64,000 nucleotides of DNA from Floccifex porci (GCF_009696175.1 NZ_VUMM01000003.1:62001-126000), one strand, 5' to 3'. Counted from the first letter of the stretch, positions 1-9,194 are shown. A program made the numbers and translations. Notes: generated by a model from the sequence alone, not told the origin.

Positions 1-269
1 ATTTATCTACAGGCATATGCATCTACCCTTAAATTATGGCAATTCTCGCTTTGTGTCGTGGTATTTATCATGAAGTTCTGTTATGATTTTCACAAAAGGA
101 GTCTTGTGGAAGGACCAGCAAAAAAACAGATGAATTTCCTTATAAAGGTGCAAAAGAAATACTTCTGGTAAACGAAGTGGATAACAAAGAATTTTTACAG
201 GTTTGTTTAAAGCGATGTATAAAGAATTACCCGCTCTAAAGAAAAAATAGAATTTATGGAGGTGACAAG

Positions 270-1133
270 ATGAATTTTGATGCTTTTGTGAATGATATTA
301 TCAACAATCAATGGAAAGTACATGGAGTTCAAGTGTATTGTGACAAAGTATTGACACATTCTTACGGAGATACCTTTAAAACCAAATATCCAATTTACTC
401 TGCCACAAAAAGCATTCTGTCTATAGCTGTTGGAATTGCCTGTGATCAGGGAAAACTTGATCTTCAAAGAAGTATTCTCGATTATCTGCCCGAACGATTT
501 ATTGTATCGATGGAACCTGATCAAAAAGATGTCTATCAAACAATAACACTGCACCATCTTTTGACAATGTCTGTAAAAGGTTTTCCCTTTCGTCCAGAAG
601 GTGACAGCTATCTTCAATTCTCTTTGGCTTGTCCAATTAAAAAACAGGAACAAAATCAATTTTATTATGGCAATATTCCAGCCTACCTGGTTGGTGTTGC
701 CTTAAGCGAAGCGGTACAGGAGGATGCATGGACATTTATTCAACGAAACATTCTTAAACCGCTGCACATCACAGGTGCACAATACACTCGTTGTCCGGAT
801 GGATATTTCTATGGCGCATCTGGAATGAAACTTTCTGTAAATGATTTAAGCCAGATTGGTTTATTGCTCTTGAATGGTGGTATGTTTGAAGGAAACAGAA
901 TCGTTTCTGAAAATTATATTAAAACAGCTACTTCTCTTATACAGGCTAACCAGGAAGGTGGATATGGATACTTTTTCTGGAAATACGCAGATGGTTTCTG
1001 CATCAGTGGCAAATGGAAACAAAAGTGTTACGTTCTTCCCAGGCAAAATCAAATCATTACCTTTCTCAGTGATATCACTGATAGCTCTAACGATCTGATT
1101 CTAAGTATGGAAAAGAACCTTCTTAATTTATAA
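270..1133 (+). CDS. Serine hydrolase of the class C beta-lactamase family
   Basis: The 287-residue protein belongs to the serine beta-lactamase-like hydrolases (PF00144). The S-x-x-K nucleophile motif is SATK at residues 44-47, and a Y-x-N-type motif (YGN) is near residues 133-135. The family includes esterases, D-aminopeptidases and penicillin-binding protein homologues, so the substrate cannot be named. There is no clear signal peptide and the length is slightly short for the family, which suggests a cytoplasmic or divergent member. The start is set by GGAGGTGA eight or so bases before ATG. It stands alone; downstream lies a broken gene. Family confidence is high, function open. Confidence 0.85.
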   Translation: MNFDAFVNDIINNQWKVHGVQVYCDKVLTHSYGDTFKTKYPIYSATKSILSIAVGIACDQGKLDLQRSILDYLPERFIVSMEPDQKDVYQTITLHHLLTMSVKGFPFRPEGDSYLQFSLACPIKKQEQNQFYYGNIPAYLVGVALSEAVQEDAWTFIQRNILKPLHITGAQYTRCPDGYFYGASGMKLSVNDLSQIGLLLLNGGMFEGNRIVSENYIKTATSLIQANQEGGYGYFFWKYADGFCISGKWKQKCYVLPRQNQIITFLSDITDSSNDLILSMEKNLLNL

Positions 1134-1184
1134 ATTACTCTTAGATCGACAAATCGGGATTCTAAAGAAAGTGAGTGATAAGAT

Positions 1185-1438
1185 ATGGAGAAAAGGAGAT
1201 ATAGTAATTTAGCAGACTATCTGAATTCTCTGCAGGGAACCGAGAAGGAATTTATGATGTATTTTGTAGATTACATGAGGTTGAATCATTCCTAATTAGA
1301 AGAAGTTTTCTCTTTTCAAATGCCGACGTATAAGTTAGGGAAAGGTAAAGTGAAGAATTACATTACGTTTTCAGCAAAGGCAAAACAGAAGATTGAATAT
1401 TTAGCGTGTTTTGACAAATTCGGGTTGTGTGTATGTTA
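1185..1438 (+). pseudogene. DUF1801-like (YdhG/YjbR-type) protein, interrupted by a stop codon
   Basis: The frame opens at 1185 with MEKRRYSNLADYLNSL. It runs to an in-frame TAA at 1293-1295 and resumes in the same frame with a segment containing MPTYKLGKGKVKNYITF. That segment resembles the conserved core of small DUF1801 proteins (usual pattern: a Met-Pro-x-Tyr-Lys segment followed by a beta strand). The homology then dissolves into unrelated residues before the stop at 1438. The nonsense codon and the lost C-terminal third indicate a dead gene. The assignment rests on a short motif. Confidence 0.55.
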
Positions 1439-1486
1439 AAATTCGTTTTGCAAATAAAACCTGGCGTTTTATCAGGAGGTTTTAAC

Positions 1487-1822
1487 ATGAACAAGGAAGA
1501 AATACTCGAAAGAAGTAGAAAAGAAAACAAGAATCAGGATATCTATGAGAAAGAGGTCATCATTCAAGGCAATCGTTATGCATGCATTGCAGTAGGTGTG
1601 CTTGCAACGATATTTTTTGTGATTCAAATCTTCACTGGTGGAGATATGAATTACAGATTATATGCTGTTGTTTTTTCAATGCCAATGGCCGAATTCTGGA
1701 TAAAATATATAAGAATGTATAAAAAGCATGAATTATTAGTCGCTATTTGCTATACAGTCATGGTACTTATATTTTCTGCTGTACACATTTATGGTCTGGT
1801 TTCTGCATCGCAGATTTTATAA
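1487..1822 (+). CDS. Small membrane protein, DUF6442-like, paired with an XRE regulator
   Basis: The 111-residue protein has a charged N-terminal 25 residues with an ILERSRKENKNQD segment. About three hydrophobic helices follow, around residues 35-50, 58-72 and 83-105. The start at 1487 is preferred over an upstream in-frame start because AGGAGG sits just before it. The XRE regulator gene follows after 8 bp. This two-gene arrangement of a three-helix membrane protein with a tiny cytoplasmic XRE regulator is common in Firmicutes, where the regulator is thought to control the pair. Molecular function is unknown. Confidence 0.75.
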   Translation: MNKEEILERSRKENKNQDIYEKEVIIQGNRYACIAVGVLATIFFVIQIFTGGDMNYRLYAVVFSMPMAEFWIKYIRMYKKHELLVAICYTVMVLIFSAVHIYGLVSASQIL

Positions 1823-1830
1823 GGTGATTT

Positions 1831-2040
1831 ATGGAAAAAGAACTAATACTTAAAAATCGATTAAAAGAAATTAGAACTGAACACGGGTTATCCCAAGCAA
1901 AGCTTGCAGAAATTGTTGGTGTATCGAGAAATACGATTAGTTCGATTGAGACAGGTCAATTCAGCCCGACAGCCAAACTTGCGCTAGTCATATGCATAGC
2001 ATTAGACAAAAAATTTGAAGATATTTTTTATTTTGATTAA
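1831..2040 (+). CDS. Small XRE-family transcriptional regulator
   Basis: The 69-residue protein is almost wholly one helix-turn-helix domain: an N-terminal RLKEIRTEHGLSQ helix, the LAEIVGVSRNTISSIE recognition region and a final KKFEDIFYFD tail typical of stand-alone XRE repressors. It follows the membrane-protein gene by 8 bp and is probably cotranscribed with it. It most likely binds its own operon promoter, as related two-gene units do; no operator was identified. Confidence 0.85.
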   Translation: MEKELILKNRLKEIRTEHGLSQAKLAEIVGVSRNTISSIETGQFSPTAKLALVICIALDKKFEDIFYFD

Positions 2041-2080
2041 AAATGTAAAATTCTAGTTTATCTATCTAATAAAATATTAG

Positions 2081-2128
2081 AACTCCTTTACATATCCATT
2101 ACTACCTGGTGGTTATGGTAAAGGAGTT
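2081..2128 (+). promoter_or_regulatory. RBS-overlapping hairpin with T-run before the parA remnant
   Basis: The left arm 2081-2098 (AACTCCTTTACATATCCA) pairs almost perfectly with 2110-2128. The right arm contains the Shine-Dalgarno AAAGGAG and is followed by TTTTTT and then ATG at 2136. It could act as an intrinsic terminator/attenuator or as an RBS-sequestering stem. The same structure precedes the intact parA at 12177. Confidence 0.6.
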
Positions 2129-2135
2129 TTTTATT

Positions 2136-2545
2136 ATGTTCAAATGCACTAGTTATGCAGTAGCCAACCAGAAAGGTGGCGTTGGCAAGACTACTACAAC
2201 AGAGAATGTTGCGATTGGCTTAGCTCGAAATGGAAAGGAAGTATTGATTGCTGACTTTGACCCTCAGGGTGATCTGACTGCCTGCCTTGGACGGAAGGAG
2301 TGTGCACTGAAGAATACCGTTTCAATGATGCTCGATGATTACATCAATGATAAGGATATCAGATATACCTCTTTGATTCTGAAACATGAAGAGGATGTCG
2401 ATGCAATTCCAGCAAACATTGAACTGCTAATTTTTAGAAATGCGTTTTGTATCGGTCACAAACCGGGAACAGGGTTTAAGCAGCTATCAGGAACCATTAA
2501 GGAATTGATATGACTATATTTTAATCGATGCCTTGATGTCATTAA
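2136..2545 (+). pseudogene. parA: Truncated ParA ATPase copy
   Basis: The first 95 or so codons nearly repeat the intact ParA at 12177-12995, including the deviant Walker motif KGGVGKTT and the [13 protein letters not shown] segment. From about 2430 the reading diverges through small indels, and the homology fades out around 2545, still recognisable as DNA (AGGAATTGATATGACTATATT against the intact copy). The C-terminal two thirds are missing. It is a decayed second copy of the integrative-element partition gene, with the same upstream hairpin. Confidence 0.9.
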
Positions 2546-2741
2546 TAAGAATACTTCCAGCGCTATAAAAGCATCTACTATTATACCGAGTTTTCTGAAA
2601 TGTGTGGTGTATATATGTTGATATGCATTTATAGGCAAGCTATTAAAGAAAAATCACATATATTCATAATATACGGTTTAAAGTATACTTCTAAGCAATT
2701 TATAGTATACTTTAAAATATACTTTATTGCGAAGTGAGACC

Positions 2742-3900
2742 ATGGATAAATATGTCGATATTCTTGAAAACTTGCTAACATTCCATGAAGAATATGAATG
2801 GTTAGATTTTAAGGAGAATTGGTTCTAGCAAGGAACGTTTATCTAAGTATCCAGAATGGGAAATAAAGCTGAATAATATTTTAGTTAATGGCATTCCTAC
2901 CATTGTAAATACCCCTGCTCCTGATTATACTCAAGATCTTTCTTTTAATAAATTGTTTGTATATTATGCTTCTAAAGGAATAAATTTAAGAAGTGATACA
3001 TTTGAGAAAACTCTTAGGCTGAAAACTAAAAATAACGAATACAATATCATGGCATATGTCTTATCTGATCAAAATGAAATACCACTTAGAGTGTCTGTTT
3101 TTACAGGAACCGATAAAGCTTCACCTTTGTTCTCGGTTAAGGAATTTGGAAATACATGTATTTTATATTCAATGGAAAAAATTCTTGAATATGGAGATGC
3201 TATCAATATTATCCAAGCTGACGAAAGAAACAGGCAATCTGACAGAAAAGAAGTTCCATTATTTGATTTAGATGCTTTTAGGGAAGCAATAGTAAATGCT
3301 TTTGTCCATAATAAATGGCTTCTTCTTAACTCCCCATCTGTTACTATTTTTACTGATAGAATGGAAATATTATCTCACGGTGGACTGGCTATAGATCAGG
3401 ATGAAACGGGCTTCTTTAATGGTTCAAGTCTTCCAGTCAATGAATCACTTGCATCAATTTTTCTACAGCTTAGAATAAGTGAAAGATCCGGTCGAGGTGT
3501 ACCAAAAATTGTCTCAAAGTATGGCAAACAGGCAATAAAAATTGAGAAGAATAGGATAACAGTTACAATACCATTCAATAAAATTAATGTTAACAAATTT
3601 AATGTAGTACACAATAAAGTAGACTTTAAATTAAACAAAAGTCAAGATGCTATCCTCAAACTAATAAGGGATAATCCAAACATTACCGCAGATCAAATGG
3701 CTATCCAAATTGGAATATCTGTTCCTGCAATAAAAAAGAATCTTAAACAGTTAACTGATAATAACATCATAAAAAGAGTTGGTGCAAAAAAAGAATGGAT
3801 ATTGGGAAATAATTCAACAAGAAATTTCATAAAAAACGAGGATGATTTCCTCGTTTTCATTTTACTCAAACTCGATTGTATTATTTTCCAAATAGTCTAA
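2742..3900 (+). pseudogene. AlbA_2/HATPase-type regulator with internal deletion
   Basis: The gene starts at 2742 with MDKYVDILENLLTFHEEYEW and the AlbA_2-type LDFKEN segment. It then hits a stop (TAG) right after KENWF and resumes at about 2840 with LSKYPEWEIKLNNIL. Intact relatives have roughly 100 residues of AlbA_2 (Schlafen-like) domain between these points, so the core of that domain is deleted. The remainder is intact: an ATPase-like segment (FREAIVNAFVHNKW, DRMEILSHGG, GRGVPKIV) and a C-terminal winged helix near SVPAIKKNLKQL. A shortened protein could start at a non-ATG codon near 2953, but loss of the N-terminal domain makes normal function unlikely. Confidence 0.75.
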
Positions 3901-3990
3901 AAAGCGCCCTTTTTTGGTCATATTTATAGGTACAATTCCATAAAAGCAGCCCTTTTTCTCATGCGTCTGCAAAAAATGTTTTCACAGAAG
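3861..3990 (+). repeat. Dispersed repeat, copy A
   Basis: It shares with copies B, C and D the blocks ACTCGATTGTATTATTTTCC, TAGGTACAATTCCATAAAA and CATGCGTCTGCAAAAAATGT, ending in GTTTTCACAGA. It is the shortest copy: it has only one of the two tandem TGTTTTCA motifs. Its first 40 bases overlap the end of the preceding broken gene, whose last codons are therefore repeat-derived. The rest of the gene-free stretch to 4347 is AT-rich, with a hairpin at 4271 and nothing else recognised. Confidence 0.85.
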
Positions 3991-4270
3991 GCAAAAGTCG
4001 TGCAATTATGTCTTTATATAAATAAAATATACTTGCTTAAATGAAAATGAATATTGCTAATGTGCTGTATATCATTTTTCACAATATAAAATATAACTGT
4101 AACATCAACGCTTATTAAAACTGATTTTAACTGGTCAAAATTGTTGATCATAGGCACATTAGAAAATCATAAATAATGGTCCTTTCTCAAATATATACTT
4201 TTAAATCGTTATTAATCCAATTCTAATAACTGGTGTTTATGTGAAAACATAAATTGATAATCAATCAATT

Positions 4271-4307
4271 TTCGGCTGTTATAAGATTGTATCTTATATT
4301 AGCCGAA
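4271..4307 (+). promoter_or_regulatory. Inverted repeat just upstream of the ATPase gene
   Basis: The 17-base arms TTCGGCTGTTATAAGAT and ATCTTATATTAGCCGAA are separated by only TGT. The stem ends about 40 bp before the GTG start at 4348. There is no T-run after it, so an operator or a 5'UTR stem is more likely than a terminator. Confidence 0.5.
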
Positions 4308-4347
4308 AGATAGTGATATTTATGTATTTAGAAGACATATTGAGTCC

Positions 4348-5535
4348 GTGATTAGTGAATGCCTACAACAATTTCCTGTATTATTGGTTACAGGTCCTAG
4401 ACAAGTTGGTAAAACAACATTATTGCAGTACGTGTGCAAAAACTTTGGATATATAACATTTGATGATCCTCTAGTATTAAAAGAAGCCATAGAAGAAACC
4501 AATTTGTTCTTAATAAATAATAAACCTCCACTTTTGATTGATGAAGTTCAATATGCACCAGAAATATTTAGGTATTTGAAGATATATGTAGATAAGCATA
4601 AGATCAAAGGTTCTTTTGCACTGACAGGTTCTCAGGCTTTTGAACTTATGAAAAATGTCAGCGAAACACTGGCTGGCAGAATGGCAATTATCGAATTAAA
4701 AGGATTGTCATTAAGGGAAATGCATGGAATAGAATTTTATAGACCTTTTGTTCCAAATGAAGAATACATAGAAGAAAGAAAAAAATTTTTATCTGATTAT
4801 ACGAATCTTTGGGAAACAATCCATAGAGGATCCATGCCTGAACTTCAAGATAAGACTATCAATTGGGATAGATATTATTCATCTTATGTAAAAACATACA
4901 TTGAAAAAGATGTACGACAGATTGTCAATATTTCAGATGAATTAAAATTTATCAAGTTTTTAACAGCATTAGCAGTTCGTTGTGGAGAATTATTAAATAT
5001 TAATGCAATCGCCAATGAAGTTGAAACAAGCGCTGATACGATTAAAAGATGGCTATCTATTTTACAGACATCAGGAATCATTTTTCTACTAGAACCATAT
5101 TCTAACAATATCCTTAAAAGAGTTGTCAAAACGCCAAAAATCTATTTCTATGATTCAGGTTTGGTTTGCTATCTGGCAAGATGGACTTCACCTGATACCG
5201 CTAGAACTGGTGCTCAAGCGGGAAGCATTTTTGAAAATTTCGTTGTATCCGAAATCTTAAAAAGTCATTTGAACGCCGGGAAAACAATTTCATCTATTTA
5301 CTACTATCGAGATCGTGATCAAAGAGAAATAGATGTTGTAATAGAGGAAGATGGAAAACTATATCCAATTGAAGTAAAGATGACAGGTAACCCAACAAAA
5401 GCAATGGGAAAACATTTCTCAGTATTAGATAACATACCAGGCAAAGCAAGGCAGCCAGGTATTATACTTTGCCAGTATGATAAAAAACTATATCTTAAAG
5501 AGGACATGATTGCACTTCCAATAAACTATATTTGA
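4348..5535 (+). CDS. AAA_14/DUF4143 family ATPase
   Basis: The 395-residue protein has the two-domain layout of the family. An AAA_14 P-loop domain carries Walker A GPRQVGKTT at residues 16-24 and Walker B LLIDE near 62-66. A C-terminal DUF4143 domain has a PD-(D/E)XK-like signature, REIDVV near 327-332 and IEVK at 341-344. The substrate is unknown. Homology appears to extend upstream: RRHIESVISEC reads through the GTG at 4348, but no ATG precedes it in frame, so the native start may be GTG or lost. An ATG at 4322 is out of frame. It is convergent with a second DUF4143 ATPase at 5999. Confidence 0.85.
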   Translation: MISECLQQFPVLLVTGPRQVGKTTLLQYVCKNFGYITFDDPLVLKEAIEETNLFLINNKPPLLIDEVQYAPEIFRYLKIYVDKHKIKGSFALTGSQAFELMKNVSETLAGRMAIIELKGLSLREMHGIEFYRPFVPNEEYIEERKKFLSDYTNLWETIHRGSMPELQDKTINWDRYYSSYVKTYIEKDVRQIVNISDELKFIKFLTALAVRCGELLNINAIANEVETSADTIKRWLSILQTSGIIFLLEPYSNNILKRVVKTPKIYFYDSGLVCYLARWTSPDTARTGAQAGSIFENFVVSEILKSHLNAGKTISSIYYYRDRDQREIDVVIEEDGKLYPIEVKMTGNPTKAMGKHFSVLDNIPGKARQPGIILCQYDKKLYLKEDMIALPINYI

Positions 5536-5670
5536 ATGAATATGCTATCTTTAATCAGGTTTGTATATTGATTATTTTAGAATTACTATATCTATGTATC
5601 GCTTACTGATATATCAAAAGTGTGACATTGTAAATAGTTTAAAATGGCAAAGAGTAATCATAATAGTCGA

Positions 5671-5734
5671 GAGTGTAATATAAACCGTGTAAGTTGAGAG
5701 CGTACGGATCAACTTCACGGTTTTTATTACACTC
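5671..5734. terminator. Long hairpin between convergent ATPase genes
   Basis: The arms 5671-5697 and 5709-5734 form a near-perfect stem of about 26 bp (GAGTGTAATA...AAGTTGA with TCAACTT...TATTACACTC) around an 11-base loop, with an internal TTTTTATT. It lies between two convergent genes, which fits a bidirectional terminator. The stem is longer than terminators need, so a small mobile palindrome or structured RNA is possible. The rest of 5536-5998 holds nothing recognised. Confidence 0.6.
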
Positions 5735-5998
5735 TCATCCAGACAAAGAATTTATATTGGACTAATTAAAATTTTTTTAAAAAAGGCTAGCCAACTAGTT
5801 TTTTGTCATGCTTAAATGTCAATTCTAAAATTCTTCATTTTTTCTTGACATCTTCATAGTTGGTCTTGTATCAGTCATCAACCGCAATCAGGTTATACTA
5901 TACTGATTGAAAAGGCTTCGCCACCAAATTAACTGTTCGATAAAAACCGACGGATAATTTGACCACAACGACCAATTTAGTAGGCAATCTGCTCTGAT

Positions 5999-7228
5999 TT
6001 AAAAATCTTGATTATTTAGCATAAACTCAAGGATATTAACATGTTTAATACCATTTCTTCTTTGTAATATATAGTCTGTTGTAGCAACATATTTTGGATA
6101 ATTATCCTTAATCTGTTCTAAGGGCCTATATTCCCTATCTTCTGTTTCCTTGCTTAGAGCTATAGTATATGAAACTTGTACATAGCTATAGTTTAGTTCT
6201 GAATCACGTAAAATAAAATCACATTTCAACTTTCCTATTCTTCCAATAGAAACAGAATATCCCTTACTCTTTGAATAAATATAAACAATGTTTTCTAAAC
6301 TAGGTCCATAATTTAATTGATTATCTGTATTCATACTAAAATAAAATGATAAATCACTTAAATAATACTTTCTATCTCCTCTAATAGAACGCTTGGATTT
6401 CATATCAAATCTATTACATTCATAAAGTATTTTTGCATCTACCAACGTATTTACATATTTGTCCACTGTAGCTTCAGAAATAACAAATCCGCTTTTTACT
6501 AGAATAGTATGCAGAGATCTAATATTTGTTGTTGCAGCAAAATTATTTATCATGTATCTTGTTACATCATTAAATAGTTCTCTGTTCTTTATTTTTACTC
6601 TACGTCGTATATCTTTTTCAAATATTTCATCAACAATATTTGCTACATAATTCCTTTTATCTGCTATTTCATCAAAAAAAATTGTTCTAGGAAATCCACC
6701 TTCTATTATATAGTTATTTAATTCAATTATAGTGTTTGGTTGAATAGGCTTACCATAAAACTTCTTCATCTCTACATATTCACTAAAATTTAATGGAAAC
6801 ATTTCAAAAGAAATATATCTTCCTGTTAATTTGGTAGAGATTTCACTACTAAGTAAATAGGAAGTAGAACCTGTGATAAATATAGAATACCCACCATCTG
6901 TACGATATCCATTAATAAGACTTTCAAATCCTTTTACATTTTGAATTTCATCTATGAATAAATAATTTAATTCTTTTGATTTTATCTCTTGATCGATTAC
7001 TTTTTCTAATTGATCGGGTGTTTTAATTGATTTAAATCCTCTTTTATCTAAATCAATATAAATGATATTATCCCTCGATACACCGCGCTCTATTAATTCA
7101 TCTACAATAGTTTTCATTAATGAAGATTTACCGCATCTTCTTACTCCAGTAATGACTTTTATTAAATCATCAGCATCATAAAATCCTCTAATTTTTCTTA
7201 GATATTGTTCACGTTTAAAAAGCTTCAA
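5999..7228 (-). CDS. Second AAA_14/DUF4143-like ATPase
   Basis: The protein of about 409 residues has Walker A GVRRCGKSS early and Walker B-like YLFIDEIQ near residue 95. A winged-helix linker contains TNIRSLHTILVKSGFVISE. The C-terminal nuclease-like domain has the Asp in LKCDFILR, but the usual E-x-K is replaced by VQVS, so the nuclease site looks degenerate. The chosen start is a TTG at 7228 with GAAGG eight bases before it; a GTG three codons upstream overlaps that motif and is less likely. A TATAAT-like box lies a few bases further upstream. It is only distantly similar to the ATPase at 4348. Confidence 0.85.
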   Translation of the reverse strand: MKLFKREQYLRKIRGFYDADDLIKVITGVRRCGKSSLMKTIVDELIERGVSRDNIIYIDLDKRGFKSIKTPDQLEKVIDQEIKSKELNYLFIDEIQNVKGFESLINGYRTDGGYSIFITGSTSYLLSSEISTKLTGRYISFEMFPLNFSEYVEMKKFYGKPIQPNTIIELNNYIIEGGFPRTIFFDEIADKRNYVANIVDEIFEKDIRRRVKIKNRELFNDVTRYMINNFAATTNIRSLHTILVKSGFVISEATVDKYVNTLVDAKILYECNRFDMKSKRSIRGDRKYYLSDLSFYFSMNTDNQLNYGPSLENIVYIYSKSKGYSVSIGRIGKLKCDFILRDSELNYSYVQVSYTIALSKETEDREYRPLEQIKDNYPKYVATTDYILQRRNGIKHVNILEFMLNNQDF

Positions 7229-7440
7229 CAGAATCACCTTCTTACTATAACAATTATAGCATGGGTCATCGTTAATACAATGTTATCGTTGGTATTTTTT
7301 CTTTTTTATTAAATTTACATACGATAACTCCCATATATTTTAACAGACACATTTCTGTTGCGCATTTGAAAATATACTTCATTCTGATAAATCAACCACA
7401 AATTTAATGTCTTTTCCAGTTTTTTATGATTATTAAACAC

Positions 7441-7750
7441 TTTACTCGAACTCGATTGTATTATTTTCCTAATGATCGAAAATATGCCCTTTTTGGCCCT
7501 TATTTACATGTACAATTCCATAAAAACAGGCCGTTTTCCCATGCGTCCACAAAAAATGTTTTCAAAAATGTTTTCACGGAAATGGTTTTAAAGCGTTGCT
7601 ACATATTCTGAAAAGGAACTGCCCTCTTTAGGGATATGTATGATGCTGCGTTCACTGATAACAGTATTTCATATGCTATTCATGAAGTCCGATCTAAAAA
7701 ACAGTTAAAGCAACATCTTATAATAGCTTGCTGGAAATGTTATACTATGG
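7441..7750 (+). repeat. Dispersed repeat, copy B (long form)
   Basis: About 310 bp closely matching copy C throughout. It contains ACTCGAACTCGATTGTATTA, the TACAATTCCATAAAAACAGG block, tandem ATGTTTTCAAAAATGTTTTC and then GGATATGTATGATGC...AACAGTATTTCATA. It ends with CTTATAATAG and GTTATACTATGG, 55-57 bp before the start codon at 7805, so it may supply the promoter. No intact gene lies within it. Confidence 0.9.
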
Positions 7751-7804
7751 ATAAATTTATTCTATCATCTTATTTTTTATGACATTATGAGAGGAGTTGA
7801 TTAC

Positions 7805-8737
7805 ATGAACAATGATATTGTAATCTTTAAAAATGGAGAATTGGAATTGGAAGTATCTGTTAGTGAAGATAAAGAAACTGTGTGGCTATCGCTAGATCAA
7901 ATGGCTGAACTTTTCAAGCGTGACCGGAGTGTAATTGGAAAGCATGTGCGAAATATTTTCAAAGAGGGCGAGTTACAAAAAGAATCAGTGTGGGCAAAAT
8001 TTGCCTACACTGCTGCAGATGGAAAAGTATATGATGTCGATTATTATAATCTGGATGTAATCATTTCCGTTGGTTATCGAGTAAAATCCAAGCAAGGTAC
8101 ACAGTTTCGGATTTGGGCTACATCAATCCTGAAAGACTATATGATCAAAGGCTATGCTGTTAATCAGAAAAGACTGGAAGCTTTGGATCGAACAGTTAAG
8201 ATACAATCAAGGATTATCGCATCAACTCTGGAGTTGGATGAAAAAGAGGTGTTGAATGTTGTTGAAACATATGCTGATGCGCTTACAATGCTGGATGACT
8301 ATGATCATGGCTGTCTTGAAAAGCCAAATGGAAAAGATACAATATATCGCCTATCCTATGAGGAATGTCGAAACCTGATTGACAGCATGCGATTTGAATC
8401 GGATGTATTTGGTGTTGAAAAAGAGGCTGGTAAACTCAATGGTATACTGGCGGCTGTATACCAGAATGTATTTGGTACAGAAGTATATCCAAGCATCGAA
8501 GAAAAGGCAGCCAACCTGCTTTATTTCCTGATCAAGGACCATCCATTTGCGGATGGATGCAAAAGAATCGGTGCTTCTATTTTTCTTGAATTTCTGAACA
8601 AAAACAACCATCTGATTATTGATCATCGGCAGATCATTTCCAACAGTGCCCTGGTTGCAATTACTTTGATGATTGCCGAATCAAGACCTGAAGAAAAGGA
8701 AACCATGGTAAAACTGGTAATGAACTTTTTAAAATAA
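7805..8737 (+). CDS. RhuM-like N-terminal domain fused to a Fic/Doc domain
   Basis: The 310-residue protein has an N-terminal RhuM domain (about 1-130: WLSLDQMAELFKRDRSVIGKH, YDVDYYNLDVIISVGYRVKS, RIWATSILKDY). A C-terminal Fic/Doc domain (about 190-300) carries the core HPFADGCKR at 246-254. Fic enzymes usually have H-x-F-x-D-G-N/A-N/K-R and transfer nucleotides or phosphate to target proteins. Here a Cys stands where Asn is common. The start at 7805 is chosen because GAGAGGAG precedes it; an in-frame ATG at 7787 lacks a site. It sits alone between repeats B and C. A toxin or anti-phage role is plausible but not shown. Confidence 0.88.
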   Translation: MNNDIVIFKNGELELEVSVSEDKETVWLSLDQMAELFKRDRSVIGKHVRNIFKEGELQKESVWAKFAYTAADGKVYDVDYYNLDVIISVGYRVKSKQGTQFRIWATSILKDYMIKGYAVNQKRLEALDRTVKIQSRIIASTLELDEKEVLNVVETYADALTMLDDYDHGCLEKPNGKDTIYRLSYEECRNLIDSMRFESDVFGVEKEAGKLNGILAAVYQNVFGTEVYPSIEEKAANLLYFLIKDHPFADGCKRIGASIFLEFLNKNNHLIIDHRQIISNSALVAITLMIAESRPEEKETMVKLVMNFLK

Positions 8738-8781
8738 TAGTGTATAACGTAACGTGAGATGTACAAAAAGAGCCAACTATC

Positions 8782-9186
8782 ATGAGTGGCATTCAAACAT
8801 ACCGCAACCCAAGATTGGTTCATATCTTTGATAAACTCGGTTTAATCGAAAATTTTTGGACAGGCATTCCTAGGACATTCTATAGTTATAAAGATTATGA
8901 AATGCAACCAGAATTTAATGTTAGCGACAACTTTTTCGTCGTAACTTTACCAAATGTTAATTATCAAAATGACTCTATAATTGACTCTATAAACGATTTA
9001 GGTCTGGATATATTAAAATATATTAAAGAAAAACCAGGTATTAATGCACCCACATTAACAACACTACTAACAGGAAAATACCCTTCAATCACCCTATATC
9101 AGGTAAAAAATGAAATTAGAAGAAATTTGAATAATCATATTGAACACAAAGGATCTAAAAAGACTGGTGGATATCATTTAAAATAA
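8782..9186 (+). pseudogene. C-terminal fragment of an AlbA_2/HATPase-type regulator
   Basis: The fragment reads RNPRLVHIFDKLGLIENFWTGIPRT, matching the distal part of the ATPase region of AlbA_2-type regulators (usual ENFGTGIPR; here Gly is Trp). A divergent winged-helix tail follows. The N-terminal AlbA_2 domain and most of the ATPase region are absent, and no ribosome binding site precedes it. It is a second broken member of the family seen at 2742 and intact at 31352. Confidence 0.75.
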
Positions 9187-9194
9187 CTACTTAA

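Noticed and set aside
70-240. Short open frames before the serine hydrolase (one from 70, one ending near 236)
   Set aside because: They switch frames after about 30 codons, have no clear ribosome binding site and match nothing I recognise. They may be remnants of a dead gene, but this is not supportable.
7426-7611. Open frame with a TRTRLYYF-like start inside repeat B, also seen in repeats C and D
   Set aside because: It is the translation of the repeat itself. The shared residues reflect conserved DNA, and the copies are interrupted or shifted.
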